In this document: piece by piece, positions 47,482 to 61,466 of the stretch
How the letters are laid out: each line of letters starts with the position of its first letter
Numbering within the stretch: the first letter of the stretch is position 1
Assembly (NCBI RefSeq): GCF_008728515.1
Contig: NC_044981.1
Location: 97,228,043 to 97,292,042, forward strand
DNA: 64,000 nt
From: Papio anubis
Taxonomy: Eukaryota; Chordata; Mammalia; Primates; Cercopithecidae
Reading direction: 5' to 3'
Position numbers and translations under genes: made by a program
Notes under the pieces: generated by a model
Told to the model about the DNA's origin: nothing
Database searches by the model: none
Seen by the model: the letters and a program-made list of their open reading frames with translations, nothing else

Positions 47482-50400
47482 TGGTCTGTGGAATATGGAT
47501 TTACAATAGAGGTAAGTGACATTAGAAAATAGAGGAGGCACAGGGAAGAGAAAAAAAGTCTGGTGGATACAAATTTCATTGTTTGGAAAAAAAAAAAAAC
47601 TGTAGTGGGATAAACCAAATAGATAAGTAGGAGGACAGAATTTGTAGTTGTGCAGTGAAATGACTTACTGAAGAGTGGGGGTTGCCGTGGAATAGTGGGG
47701 GAAAATTTTGCAGAAGATAAAGAAGTTAAGCCTTCAGCTAGCTGTCCATGTGTACATGTAATTGTCACAGTATCAAATAAAAAATTGGAGTGGAAAACAT
47801 GATGACGCAGGTACCAGCGACTTAAATGAGTGAAAAAGTAGCCAGGCAAGTAGGTAGTGACAGTAAGGAAGTGACACAGGAATTTATAAAGCCACATGGT
47901 ATGAACTAAATAGGACAGGGATTTTTTTTTACAAGAGAGGGTTTAATAGGAAATAAATAGAATGTAGTGTACACCTATTTATTAGTGGTTATGTTATGTT
48001 ATGTTATGTTATGAGTTTGAGTCTTTTGTGAAGCAGATGCCAAGATGGAATTAGAGGTACCAAGATTTATTGGGAACTATCTATGAGGGATAAAGAAGAA
48101 GGGGAGGAAGAAGTAGGCAAAGCATGCCTTCAGACAGCAATTTAGCCCTGACATGTGTGAAAGGAGATAAGGAAGGAAAGGATATTTGGTAGGAAATTCA
48201 TGACAACACGGGCATTCTGCGAAAGCCTCAGCCAGACCAATGTGGAGTTCCCAGGCAAATGTTACTCCTTGGAAAAATCCCACATCAGGCAGGTATGCCC
48301 AGATTTATAGACCTCACCACATTTAGTCATTGGCTGTGAGCAGAGCATAGGATGTGTGACTTTGGAGTAAAAGCCATTGTGGACCCCAAGGTGCTGGAGG
48401 CTGTTGGCCAACTCTGCTTCCATGGAGGATTTTCTGGAAGGGAGATTTTATTGGAAGACTTCTAGAACCTGCATGCTTCATCCTCTCAGGCGTCCCACCT
48501 CTTCCACACAGTCCTCTAAGCCTTTTCTCATGGCACTTATTTTATCTGGTTTGTTTTGGTTTCTTTCCTAGAAATACTCTATTTAGAAAATGACACCTAC
48601 TAAATAAAGCTCCTCGAGAAACTTTCCTGGAGGTGGACTATATGACAAACATACTTGAAATGGACTGAACAAAGTTATTCTTGTGAGTTAGATGCAGCAA
48701 TCCATATGCTTACTTGTAGAAGAAAAAAAGTGATTTAAATTATAATCTGGATGTAAAAATCTTAAAATCATGATGGTTACATTCCTGCCCGATAGAAGGT
48801 TTTTTCCTGAGCCCCACATATTTCTATTGTCAGAGACTAAGTCCATAAGCCTAGCTACCAGGTGGCTTCTGATCTTCATGCAGAGTATGTCTTGGATGTC
48901 AATGTGTTATGGATCATACTTGATGGGTTAAAAGTCTGTATATCACAGGTGTTTCAAGATTAAAGGCAGGGGAGGGGTCTCTTCATCAGGGAACTGACAG
49001 TTGTTATGTGCACTTAATTATACATTCCCATATCTAATTATAAAGAGTTTTAAGAATAGTATATCCACATCTCTGCCATGGATGATCTGGAACTATAAAA
49101 TGCCATTTGTTATGAAATGACTAAGTATAGTAATATGATTGCTATTGAGTTGTCCTTTTCTTGACTGTCAGGTAGTAACCTCATCATATCATTTAATTCT
49201 GATTGGCAGCTGTTGGGTACTATTCATCTTACCTTTTTTCTCCTTGAACATTACTCACCTTATAATCATTGTATCTTTAATATCTTGTGTCATACATTTG
49301 AAGCAATCTGGCAGTTTCTGACAGGAAGAAGTTATAATATAAAAGCCAACTTCTCTGTATTTTTTTTTCTGGTAGAATTGCTGATAAACCTACAACCATA
49401 GAAATATTATGAAAAAGTAGTTGAATTAAACAATGTCAGTAGATTATAAATAATAATCAGCTCACTTTTATAAAAGCTATGTATATAATATTTAGAATTA
49501 TTTGCTAATGATTAAGAATCATTGCTAATAATAGAAAAGCTATATTTACTAACAATAAATAAATGATAATTATTTTGCAGCATAAGCTGCTACCTTTAAA
49601 TCTTTTCTCTCCCCCAGCTTCTAATACTACTTAATGGCACACAAATGGGTATTTCTCAACTGCTATTTTGTTCCTATCTCTATATGTTATACTAATCATG
49701 AGCCACAATACCCCACTTTCCATGATCAGTTTTGGATAATATATCTTATTGTCAACCAATTATTATATCCGGTTATCATATAAACTGTTTTCTGCATAGT
49801 AAAAAACAAACAGGAACCAGTCAGTTTTGTGCTCCCAAATTCAGTTAGTATGATAGAAAACAAAGGGTAAGAGAAAGCAAGAAAGTTTTAGGATTGAAAG
49901 ATGGTTGGAAAAATAGGAAGTAGTTGTCAGAGAGTGGACTATAGGAAACTAGTATGGAAGAGTTGCAGTTTTTAGTAATGGCAATGCCTAGGCTATGACC
50001 TGAAAACATGAGATTTTAAATCATGTTAGAGTTTAGAGAGGAATAGAGGAAAATGGTGTGAAAAGGGCAGTGATAGAAAAAGAGTCAATATCCCATGAGG
50101 TTGAAACAAATAGCTACCGCTGCAAAGGATGGTGGAGGAAGCACCATCTTGAGGACTTACCTGTTAAAGGTGGAAGATGAGTAGCATGTTCACGGAAGAG
50201 ACAGAGCATGGAAGGACATTTGCTGAATGCCACAGGGCACCCTGGAAAACTTGTGAGTGTTGGAGTATAAGCAGAGGTGGGTAAGAATAAATGACTCCCT
50301 CTTAATCCCTCTTGATGGAGGTGAGGTTGTCCAGGGTTCGCTTTGGATTGCTGTGGGAGGAATGTGCTTATACTCCATGCAAGAGCTCTAACTTGGTAAA

Positions 50401-50539
50401 GTCTGTTGGTGAAGCTGGTTCTTCTAGCATGCACTCCCCCTTCACCTCGGTGATAGAGGGACACAAAAAAGTGCGGCTTGTCTAAGTTAGACATTCTCTA
50501 TATGTTAAGCCTATAAATATTTTACCTTCTCTTTACTCA
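47482..50539 (+). other. GRIK2: Intron; purine-rich old sequence, no gene
   Basis: Holds (GTTAT)5 at 47988-48012. The stretches 47500-47900 and 49840-50130 are purine-rich and repeat-like. No protein-coding evidence. Confidence 0.55.
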
Positions 50540-50830
50540 CTCATCAAATATTCACTGAGTTGCTGCTCAGCATCAGGTGCAGCAGCGAGCACTTAGTCTC
50601 TGTCCTGCTGCAGCCGAGAGTACGGCATGGGAAAGAGAGCCAGTTATTTCACAAACGAGAAGCAGTTGAAGCTGTGGCAATTTCTGTGGAGGAGAAGTGC
50701 ATTTGGCAGGAGAGTAGGTAACTGGAGGCTTAGATTTGTTCCAGTTGTCAGAGGGGCTTCTTTGAAGGAGTGACATTTAACATTTTTTTTGAAAGGATGC
50801 TGGTGAGCAGATGAGGAAACATGTCAGGCG
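50540..50830 (+). repeat. Old MIR/L2-class fragment
   Basis: TCATCAAATATTCACTGAGT, then CTCTGTCCTGCTGCAGC, then GGAGTGACATTTAACATTTT follow the same ancient repeat as at 45.06 kb, extended farther toward its end. Confidence 0.45.
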
Positions 50831-52180
50831 GAAGGAAATGAGTGGATAAGGAACTGAGGCCTGCATTCTACATAATGCTCTTCCACTCCTGGTTATATCC
50901 CGTACCCTCCCAAAACACAGAGCTTCTGAGGCTGTTGAAAGAGCAAATACTTTTGGAAATATTTGAAGATAATTTGAAAAGTAAAAATAAGATTCTTTCC
51001 AGTGGGATGAAGGAAAAATATTTTACCATTTTACGTTTCCAACTGCTTTTCTTGAGTCTGAGAGAAAAGGGAGAGCTCTTTTTTGAGGGAAATAATATTT
51101 TAGAGATTCCTCAGTAGAATTGGAGTTTCTTAGATTTATAAAGTATTTTTTGTTAGTGTTAGAAGAATTTGAAAAGCAGGGGAGGAATATCAGAGCAGTA
51201 TTATGGCTAATTTAAGACTTTTTACAACCTTTGCTCTTGTCTTTATAACAGATTGTACAACCAACAATCTTCAAACTATTAATAAGTCAGTAATATTTCT
51301 TATTTCATTACTATGTGCCACCAAAGTATGCACATTGCTTTGGTCAGAACTTTTTAAGGATATGATGTATATACTTGTATAATATCAGGATTTCTAGACT
51401 TGCCTCATTTGGATCATTTGGATTTCTAAATATCTAATAAGATCTTTCAGGTTTCTAATACAGCTTAATCATGGTTTTATGAAACAGTTATAATGCCACG
51501 TGGAGTCATTTAAAAGATTTGTATTTGTTGTAAGAAAATAAACAGAGCATATAACAAATAATAAAAATTATGGTTCTTAAAAGTATAAGCACTGAAGTAA
51601 CAAATTAACCATTACCCTCCCATTTTTTCTTTTTCTTTCTTTCTTTTTTTTCTTTTTTTTTTTTTTTTTTAGAACTGGCAACTTTGATTAGTTTCTGGTC
51701 AGTCAACTATCTTTTTTGTTTTCTTGGATCCCTACTTAGGCAGCTTTTTATAAGGTTTATTCCCAGGCAACAGAATTCCACCTATTCTGTTATGTGAAAC
51801 AGTGATCCAGGTTCCATTTTGCCACCTTGCCAGGAACACATGTGTTCCATTTACCACATTAGCTTAATTCCCAGCCATGCCTGCCCAGAAGCAGACCCAA
51901 GCAAGTTGATGACATCATCCCACACACTCTTTCTATTTTGTTTCAAATTTATAAATACATTTATCTTTTCTGGGCATGAAGAACTTAAAATTTTCTCTTT
52001 GTATAATACTATTCTAACAAAAAGATTCTGATGTATTTCATAATTTATGAATTAATCTAAAGGAAATAAATGATATAAGGCAGGTTTACATTTTAGATGC
52101 CTGGGAAAAACCAGCTGATATCCTTCACTTGGAGGTACAGGGATGTGGCAATTTAAATGGTAATATGGTGCATTGACTGC

Positions 52181-52209
52181 ATCATCATCATCATCATCAT
52201 CATCATCAT
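52181..52209. repeat. (ATC)9 trinucleotide repeat
   Basis: Uninterrupted ATC run. It produces the aspartate run of a minus-strand chance frame (52052-52246). Confidence 0.95.
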
Positions 52210-53210
52210 TCAGCCTAAAGATCAACTGAGTATCCTCAATATCCAAAGTCTACTAAACACTAATAGTCAAGTTAAAGAGATAAATTATCTTTTAATTCAA
52301 AGATTGTACAATTTAGTAATGGTTTCAGCTATGTAATACAATGGTATTAGGAAAAAAGAAAGTTAGTACAATGATGGCGCACTTTTTCTAAGAATTCGAA
52401 AAATGATGGTTAATTATAAAATGGAAAATCAAGAAAGGAAGGAGATGGGGACAGAATTACAGAGCATCTATTATTTGAACAAGGCCTTGCATGAGAGAAA
52501 AGTTTTTAAGGGAAGAAAAATGGAAAAGAAACTGCTTTCTCTTCCTCTGAGATAAAATGGGCAAAGGAGAAGAAATTGGAGGTAAAAAAGTATATTTTGA
52601 GTTGAAGATGAGATAATACAGTTCTCTTGGATGGTCTTGAATTTCTTAGTTGAGCAAATTGAAGGTAGAAGTGCATGGTTAGGCAAAATGAGAAAGAAAA
52701 TCAAAGGTATAATAGTTAGAGGAATGCATAGGTGGTTAGATAGATGGGAGAAAAAATATAGAAAATATAAAAACAAATACTTTTTGAATAATTAGTCCCT
52801 GCCAGGCACTATATTTTCACATTTACTATTTCAAGCCAAATATAAAGAATACAATGATAGTAGAATCTTACAATTTGTGGTGGAGCTAGGAAAATCCACT
52901 TATATCAATTTGTCATCAAACTTCAGCAAAGATAATTGGTGGGTGGTCTTTTTAATCCTTAGCTTTGGTGGTTGCAGATATCTTGAGTGTAGTCTCTTCC
53001 TTTTAGAAGGCAAATACTGTAATTTTCATGTCTGTCCCCCATGTATTTCTCTAATTACTTCATTACCTGAATGGTCTCTTCAGAAATATAATTTTCTAGT
53101 AAAAATAAAATTATATAGAGTTAAGTGACAACTCTGTGCTATTTGCTATACGGTCACTCTATCATGCATATATGGTAGTTAACTCGCTCAGTTTTAATTT
53201 GGGACTATAG

Positions 53211-53259
53211 ACTGAATGAGCAGCCATTCGAGAAGCTGAAACGTAGCTTCTCATTCAGT
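53211..53259. repeat. Imperfect hairpin with two stem blocks
   Basis: GAGAAGCT (53230-53237) pairs with AGCTTCTC (53245-53252) across GAAACGT. Outside it ACTGAAT (53211-53217) pairs with ATTCAGT (53253-53259), leaving a one-sided bulge of 12 bases. Confidence 0.8.
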
Positions 53260-55372
53260 TTTATGTGAATCATGGATGTAATTTAAAAGGCAGAAATGGA
53301 GAAAGCCTTTCTGGTCCTGGACAGTGAAGTTTACAAGAATAAGAAGAGAACATCTGAATTTGAAAAACGTCAAAAAAAAAAAAAAATCTGCTTCCTCAGA
53401 ATTAACTGCTACTATCACTTTTTTTTGGTGTGTGTGAGAATCCAGAATTTCTTCAGTGCCACAACTGAGACAAAAGGTGCCTGAATTAGACAAAAGTGTA
53501 GACTACAGCAAAATGCTTCAAAAGATCCAAGTGGCACCACTTACATAAACCCTCAGGTACCCATTACCAAACAGGATGAATGGCATCTCATTGTAGCATG
53601 TAAGAACTTAGAGACAGCATGGGAGCCAAACCAGAAGCCCCTCTCTTTACTTCCACAATGGTAAATCTGCTTCATTCTATACTCAGATTCTATGTTTGGA
53701 AAATGGAGGAACAGGGAAGTTTCCTTAGAGGGGAAAAGCACACCTAATAGATGGAATGCACATATTCCTTTTTCCTAATTTTTCACCTGCTATAAATCAA
53801 GTAATGTCTTTATTTTAGCAAAGCTATCCATTTGGACAATAAATGGCCACCTTGTTATCAAGGAGCTTGAACTTTCAATTGATTTAATATAAACAATAAA
53901 CTGACAGTTTTACATTGGAAGATAATAAACTTGGCAAGTCTACTCAGCAATTTGCCTTTGGTTGGTTTTCTATCCGAACTCCCAGATTCCCTGTGTGCCC
54001 CATTATCATTGGAAATAAAAATTTCCAGAACAAAATGAAGTTAGTTAGAGAAAATGATGGTTGATTTTACATTTTAGTTTAGGGGTTCACTCTCAATTCT
54101 GCCGTATCAGTCTTGTGTAGACAGGTCTGTGTGTAATGCAAGGAGAGTATTGCCTCAAAGTCTCTAATCACCATTTTTTTATTCACATTGGTGAATGTCA
54201 CCATCTTTTAGGGCATCCACCAAAAATACTTAGTGTAACTGTAAACCTAGAGTTTTTATCTATTTTATAAACATGCTAATACGTGTCCTCATGTTTTATT
54301 GAATTTCTAATGTTAAATGACCCTTTGGCATATATTATTATCTGGGATAGAAAATATATAACTCAATGATAAAAATATTTTTAATGGCAGATGTACTTGG
54401 AATTCCTCTTACATTTCATATAAGGTATGTACAAAACAGAAATTTTAACTTTTCTCACCTGAAATATCTACAATTTCCTATCAATCTCAGAGAAAATACA
54501 TTATGTTTGAATATAGTTATCCTAGGAGTGTACAGAAACCATGTATTTCTAATCCCTTAAACTAGGTTTGTTGAATTTTTGGAAACCTCAGACTTGCAAT
54601 ACTTAACATTCATACCCTGGTCTTCACTTTTAGAAAACAAATTTGAGAATCACCATATATATATATTTTTGAAAAATTTGGAAATAATGTTTGCTTATAG
54701 CAAGGTAGGAAAATAGATTGTTTATAGCATAAACATCATTGCCGTTTATTTTGAAGAAAAAAGCAAATTAAGTAATTTCACAGACAGTACAGAGCCAGGC
54801 TTTCAAAAAGACTTATGTGCTCTACATATATTACAGCTACATGAAAGTAACTCATAATAAGTTAGTTTTAATATTCACATGTCAAATGGATAAAATTACT
54901 AAAAATTCTCAAAATATTAAATTATTAATTTATGAATTACTTTATAGGTGCTTATTTAATGGGAAAAGGCCAGCACTTAGAACTTAGAGCTTTGGCCCAT
55001 GTTCAATTTAAATGATAACCTGTGATTCTAAACTAGAGGGTTTAACATCCCCAGTAGAAAGGTCAATGGGAAATGTAGGAAATGAGATTTTTTTTCAGTC
55101 ACCCTAAGGAATTCTTAACTCCCTTGGTTGTGTATAAGATAGTGTCTGACAAACAAAGAATTGTCCCCCCAAAAAATCCATCTTTACTAGCATCCCCCTT
55201 GAGTGGAGCTTAATTAAATTTATTTATACTTGCTGGACACCAGTGAACATCTAAGGTTCCTTCGAGTTCTGAAATACTCCTCAGCAGTTACTTAGGAAGA
55301 ATTAAACTGATACAGTTACTCTAGTAGAATCAGATGTACTTGTGGTTTATACATGCAGGAATACACATTAAA

Positions 55373-55397
55373 ACACACACACACACTCACACACACC
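55373..55397. repeat. Short AC microsatellite
   Basis: ACACAC run interrupted once by ACTCAC. Confidence 0.9.
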
Positions 55398-57562
55398 TTT
55401 CAACTTTAACAGCATCTTCTATGTAAAGGAAGTCAGTAAAAATCTGCTCCATTTTAAAATCAATCCAAAGAGAGTTATGCAAGTAAGAATGTTTTTTTAA
55501 TAACATTTTTTCAGGAAGATGATCCCTATATCAGACCCCAATAATGAAATTAAACTGTATTTTAGCACAGCAATTACAAAACATATTTTTTTTCTTTATA
55601 GAAGCAATGTATGCCTTTTTAAAATAAAATAGTAATACATAGATAGCCAATATATACGATGAATATAAGTTGAGTTCTTCAATTCCCCATGATCTCCTTC
55701 TTCACATCTTATCTTCCTCTCAGGTGGGAACTCCAGAGACTTCTTTGTTAAACCCAAGGCTTCACATAACACAGTGGAAAACTTACTGCTATAAATTAGA
55801 CATAACTAGCCTCAGTGAATAGTCAGATAATAAGCAATTGAAGTAGATTGTGCTAGTCCTGGACAATCAGTAGTGGTAGAATTGAAGTAAATTTAAGACT
55901 TGATACCATTCCCTCCAGCACTAAAATTCAATTAAAAAAAAGTAGGCCAAAGAAATCACTTCTATAAATTATATTTTGTCCTTGAGGGGTATTTTTGTAT
56001 TGTATTCTAGGCTACATGCTGTTACATCATTAAAGGAAACTTTGTTTTTTCTTTCTAACTAGAACATTTATCCCAGAAGCCAGTATGCACCTCAATATTA
56101 GGTCTTATGATAAACTTTCACCTCCTTTTATCAATCTAGAGGAGTAGTTTCTTATCTTCCCTGGTGACATTCTGACTTTTGGCATCCTTCTTGAATGTAG
56201 GATATAAAGTCTCCCGTTGATTTGAAGAACTTTTGCCTTCTGATATACCCCTGCAAGTTTGGGACCATATTTGGAATACGTTGTGTGTAAGCTTTGCTTA
56301 GTGAAGCACAGTTTATCCATCAGTGAGGCTCATCCTTACCGGAAAAACTCTGGGATTATAAATACACATAATACTCTTAACCCTTAGTAATAGAAGTCAA
56401 AAGATAATCACTGGGTGGGAGAAAATTTGAAGGTATAATCCAGAATAGTCTTAAAAGAAGGTTCTTAGAATAGTTGCGGATAGTATACATTGTAATAGAA
56501 GGGTGTGGAAAATAGTATTAAGAAAGAAAGTAATAATAAAATAGAGAACGTGGTGAATGGAAGACAATAATAAGGTAGACGTGTTTGGAAATTAATTCAT
56601 ATCAAATTTTGTGTATATGTAATATTTTCCCCTCATGCAATTATGTCATATATTTCCTTTCTAAAAAGAGAAAACAATATAATGTAATATATTGTAAAAC
56701 TCATTGCATATTTTGTCCTGATGCTATTAAAAAAGTATTTCCCATCTAAAGTTTATGCCATATGCATTTTATACTATGAGAAACTGCATTTGAATATGAA
56801 TTTATGCACTTTTATCTCAATGTCTGGATTTCAATCTCTTGCAAATCAGCAATTAAATTCAACTAGATGCACTTGTGATATGATGTAAATGCCATTTGAC
56901 TCTTTTAGATAACTCATAAATATGATTTCATTTTCATGGATTATAATGATAAATCCCCCAAATGAAGACTTATTTTTTATTTCTTCAAGTAACAAAGGAA
57001 TATAGAATTTAGAATTATGAATAAAGGAGATTTATTCTTAAAGTATTCTTTTAATTTTACATTCATTATAATTTGTGCATGTGAGAGAGTTATACTTCAC
57101 ATTCAGAAAAAGTGATATAGCTATTAGTGAATGTGGTAGTGTGATTTTGCTAGTTACTTTGCCTGAGCTAGCCACACATTACTCAGTTTTCATATTTTCT
57201 TCTGCATAGTTTGACCGTGACAGCTCTCTTTCGTTATTACACTAGCTCTGACAGTCATAAGATGAAAGCATTTTAAATGTTTTCATAATGAAAAATATAG
57301 AGGTTTATTTGCTTTTTCTATTAGGTATGGTTGAGTGTAAAAACTCATATTTTCCTTGCATGAACTGACGAAACTGTGGAAGAATGTAATGTCTAGACCT
57401 GATTATGATTATCGCGCCAGACAATTAGTAAAGCTTCATTCTATTACAGTTCATGCCTGAAACAGTCCCCAGCACTCACTGGTTGACTAAGTGAATCTTT
57501 CAAAAACAGAAGTTCATTACAAAGATGAAAAACGTTTAAAAACTAATCTTAGTTTCAAAACT

Positions 57563-57880
57563 GGTCAGGAACAGTGGTTCATGTCTGTAATCTCAATACT
57601 TTAAGAGACAAAGGCAGGATGATTGCTTGAGGCTAGGTGTTCAAGATCAGCCTTGACAAAACAGTGAGACCCCAGCTATATTAAAAACAATAATAAAATA
57701 GCTGAGTCTGGTGGCACACAACTGTACTTAGCTACTTAGGAGGCTAAGGCAGGAGGATTGCTTGGGTCCAGGAGTTCAAATTTGCAATGAGCTATGATCA
57801 TATGATTAAGCCACTGCACTTCAACCTGGGTGACAGAGAAAGGCATTGTCTCTAAAATAAAAAAATGAAAATATAAAGGA
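57563..57880 (+). mobile_element. Old Alu (AluJ-like), plus orientation
   Basis: GGTCAGGAACAGTGGTTCAT through both monomers to a TCTAAAATAAAAAAATG tail. Highly diverged, no CpG left. Confidence 0.87.
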
Positions 57881-59106
57881 ATCTGAGTCTACATATCTCT
57901 ACAAGAGATGAATATTGTCCTTCCCTTTATACGAATTTTTGGGAACCATTTTTTGTGTGGAAGGCATTGGTGAAAAAACACTTGTGGCTACATTTTAGGT
58001 TGGTTCTTTAGAATCGTAGCAAATAAATTCTAATAGTATGCAAACAAAATGAAAACAAAGAAGTAGTACTCCTTTATTAATTAATTGCATAGTTTTGCTT
58101 TAGTAATTTCTATCATGCTTTATTTGCAAGCATAATACAGTTGCATCTTTGATCATTTTTAATAGTAAGTTTGCTTTCTGTAAAAGTATGAAAATTTAAC
58201 TGCCCATTCAATTCTTATTAGGTGTAAGATATTTAAGTATATAGGATTAATTAAATATATGCTAAGCCTATTAATGACATCCTATTAAACACTATTAACA
58301 TCCTGTATTATATTTAATTAGATGTATACTAATTATTAAGACAATTATATGTAAGTATGTATAGTTAGGTTTAATTATATTAATAAATTTACAGAAATTT
58401 AAATGTGTGAATTTATATTTTAATATCTTCATTTTTAAAACTCTATTAATTATAGATTTGTAACATTTGTAGTATGTATAGGTAATCAACATAAATACAA
58501 TTTCTATAACTTTTTTTCTGTTTCTGACAGATTTAATTTTTTTCATTTGATTTGCGTTCATTTTTATGAAATAGTAGCATTAATTTATTTTTCCTGAGCT
58601 TAGACTCCTCAATATCCCTATTTATACATTCCAAATCCGTAACCTGTTACCTTGGAAACTATTTAAAGAGCATCGTGTCTTTACTATTTGTTTTTATCAG
58701 ATCATAAAACTGCCTTCTTTCTCCTTCACCTACTGCTTCAAATAACTCAGTACTGTGAGAACTGATAAGCTCAGGACTTATGCCAGTATTATAGTATGTG
58801 TGTGTGTGTGTGTGTGTGTGTAAGTGCAAGAGCCTTCTCATGACTATGTGTAGATATGTGTGTTTATGTTTTGTGAATGACTACTAAAACTTAATCATCA
58901 TGTCTTATACATTTCCTCACACCATTATGATTTTGGGGGTCTACCTGCGTGTTGAAAAACTGGTTTTTGAAATGACTTCTTTTATGAATATTCTAATATC
59001 TGAATCTGTAGTATGTAGTATTTCACCAGTACAAGATATACAGCATTGTAATACTTTATCTCAGGCAGTCTGAGGTTATTTTTAGCTCCAATTTGCTCTA
59101 TAAGAG
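57881..59106 (+). other. GRIK2: Intron, unique AT-rich sequence
   Basis: Includes (TG)12 at 58797-58820. No gene. Confidence 0.65.
58797..58820. repeat. (TG)12 microsatellite
   Basis: Uninterrupted TG run. Confidence 0.95.
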
Positions 59107-59300
59107 GCAGCACAATACAGTGACAAAGAAGAGTAGCTCTGGGGCTGCACTGCCTAAATTGAGTTCTGGTTCACCACATACTAGTTGTTTGACCTTGGAC
59201 AAACTACTTAATGCTCTGTGACTTATCTGTAAAATGGGGTTAATAAAAGCGCTTGCCTCATTGGCTTATCAGTCAATTCTTGTAAGTACCTAGAATACAT
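59107..59300 (+). repeat. MIR SINE, plus orientation
   Basis: Follows the MIR consensus: AGAAGAGTAGCTCTGGGGCTG head, TGTTTGACCTTGGACAAACT core, ATCTGTAAAATGGGGTTAAT, GCGCTTGCCTCATTGG. Confidence 0.85.
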
Positions 59301-60435
59301 GGTTAATGGATGCCAGGGGTCTAACCAACTGGCTTGAAAAAGATTGATCTTAAACTTTAATTAATGTCTATGGATATACATTGCTGATGATCTAAAGAGA
59401 AACTTATTTTACATCAATAAATTCATAGTCTGGGTGTTAAATATGAATAAAATCAAATAGTTAACTGCATAAATACCATAGATTTTGAGATTTATTTTTC
59501 AGTCCAAGTTTTGAAGTCAAAGTATAATGAATTTATATACTTTTTATACCAGACCCTCAGGAGGTTATTAATTATTTTTGGATGTCCTTGCAAACAGTCC
59601 ACTTCACAGTAATTCACACTGGTTTTGATATTTTAAGATTCTTACTGTACCAAAGATATTTATTAATTAAGTTAGAGTCTTTGAGTATCTCATCTGCATT
59701 ATGGATTGAGATATGCTTGCCTGGATAAAACAGTAGATTTTTAAATTCTTCATGTCACTTAGGACATTTTTACTTGATATCACTTTTTCAGGTCAATTCA
59801 TTTGTGGGAAAAAAGCAAATGAATTGAAAAGCAGAAAAATTAGTTAGTTAATTAGCTTGGAATTAGCCATGCATTTTGTCCATATGAGAAAATTCAGTGA
59901 CCTTAAGTAGTGATTTATTTTATAAGAACTCAGACTTTTATTTGTTACTATGTTACCTTATAAAAATGCTTCAAGTGAGCCTTGGTTTCTTGAATACATC
60001 GTGGAGCTAAAAAGTTTTATTTTGCAGAATTCTGTATGTATTTCAGTTTTATTATAAAGCACACTTAAAAGAAGACTAATACTCCTCATTGATACAAAAT
60101 AAATATTAGTTTCTCTATTTCCTTTGTGGAAACCATGAAATTAATATCAAATTAGTTTTTAAGAGCACTCATTTACTAAATATGACTACAGTAGAAAGAA
60201 GGAGTTAATAGAAATTTAGATTATGCTTCATCAATTATTAGAGGAAATGTGAGACTGGATCAAAGAAACAAGGCATCTTCCAAGAATAGTTGCTCTGAAA
60301 CTGTCTCTTTTTGTTTCAGTGTGAATATTACATTGAGTAATTGCAATATGTTTTGCTCTATGTGGCCCCTAACATTTGCATTTCTCTTATTGGGAGGAAA
60401 GATTTATTGCTGCCACCCTAATAGTATAGTGAGTT
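59301..60435 (+). other. GRIK2: Intron, unique sequence with one hairpin
   Basis: A perfect 12-bp inverted repeat lies at 59793-59827. No gene. Confidence 0.65.
59793..59827. repeat. Perfect 12-bp inverted repeat
   Basis: TCAATTCATTTG (59793-59804) and CAAATGAATTGA (59816-59827) flank an 11-base purine-rich loop. Confidence 0.9.
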
Positions 60436-60665
60436 TTTATTCAGTGAGTGTTCACTGTACACCAGGCACGGTGTTAGCCACTTTACAGGCATTTTTTCTT
60501 ATAATACTTACAACCAACTTGCAATGTGAGCATTCCTATTATCCCACATTCACATTTAAGCATAAGGAAGTTAAGATTTATGGGATGTAAAGACTAGCCC
60601 AAAGTCATACAAATTTAAAGTGCCAGACCCAGTATTTGAACTCAGTCCTTATTTCAGAGACAATA
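60436..60665 (-). repeat. MIR SINE, minus orientation
   Basis: GTGTTCACTGTACACCAGGC, CACTTTACAGGCATTTTTTC, AAGCATAAGGAAGTTAAG, CAAAGTCATACAAATTTAAA and ATTTGAACTCAGTCC appear in antisense MIR order. The 113-codon plus frame 60249-60590 overlaps it and is fortuitous. Confidence 0.82.
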
Positions 60666-61466
60666 GTCTAGTCATTTCAGAGACTTTAGTCCATGCTACT
60701 ATGTACTGTATCTCTGTTCGTTTTCTCACTCCAATTTCCACTTAATATTTTATGGTTTTTGAAACTAATTAATGAACTTCATCGCTTGTAACTGCACAAT
60801 TGGAAGCCTGAATATCTCTGGGGCAGGAATGAAAACTTAGCATGAGAGAGGCAGAACATGATATGAAAATGTAAGTCTGTGTATCATGTCAGGCAACTTC
60901 TTGAGCAGCAATTCCTTCAAAATTCTTATTCTAATTTCTTTAAGGGAGGATTTTGAGGGTGCTTCTAGTTTTCAGCTGGTGCCTTAGTGTCTTGTTTGGG
61001 AAATCACTTTCTTATGTCTAAGTAAGTAAATAATGAAAAATTACAATGGACATAAATAATAAGTTAATAGGATCATTGTGGGGATACTTATTTCATTGTC
61101 ATGAATTTCTTAATGTTTTTGACCTTCCTTATAGACTATGTCATAAAAAGGAACATTTTAAAACCCTAATGTTGCTTCATTTCAATAGCAATGATGCGTA
61201 CTAAATGCCTTATTACAAGTAAATAATAAATTACATCAATAAATATTTATTTACAACAAAAGATATCATGGAAAGATTCTACAGATGTAAGATGCACATG
61301 ATAAAGCATGAATGGTCATTCCATAAGTTGCTGTTATTGATTCATAATAGAACAAGATTGACAAAAATAACAAGTATGGACTCTGATACTTTTCCTCCAT
61401 GTGATATTATCATCCTAGTTACTAATGCTAGCGAGTCTCAATCACACAATGATTATTAATTTCACT

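Larger units (their letters stand above)
50831..57562 (+). other. GRIK2: Intron, 6.7 kb, mostly unique
   Basis: Contains a pyrimidine tract at 51621-51670, a (CAT) repeat at 52181-52209, a hairpin at 53211-53259 and a CA repeat at 55373-55397. No Alu, L1 or LTR recognised and no coding frame. Confidence 0.6.

Noticed and set aside
60249..60590. 113-codon plus-strand frame
   Set aside because: Overlaps an antisense MIR; composition fits chance.
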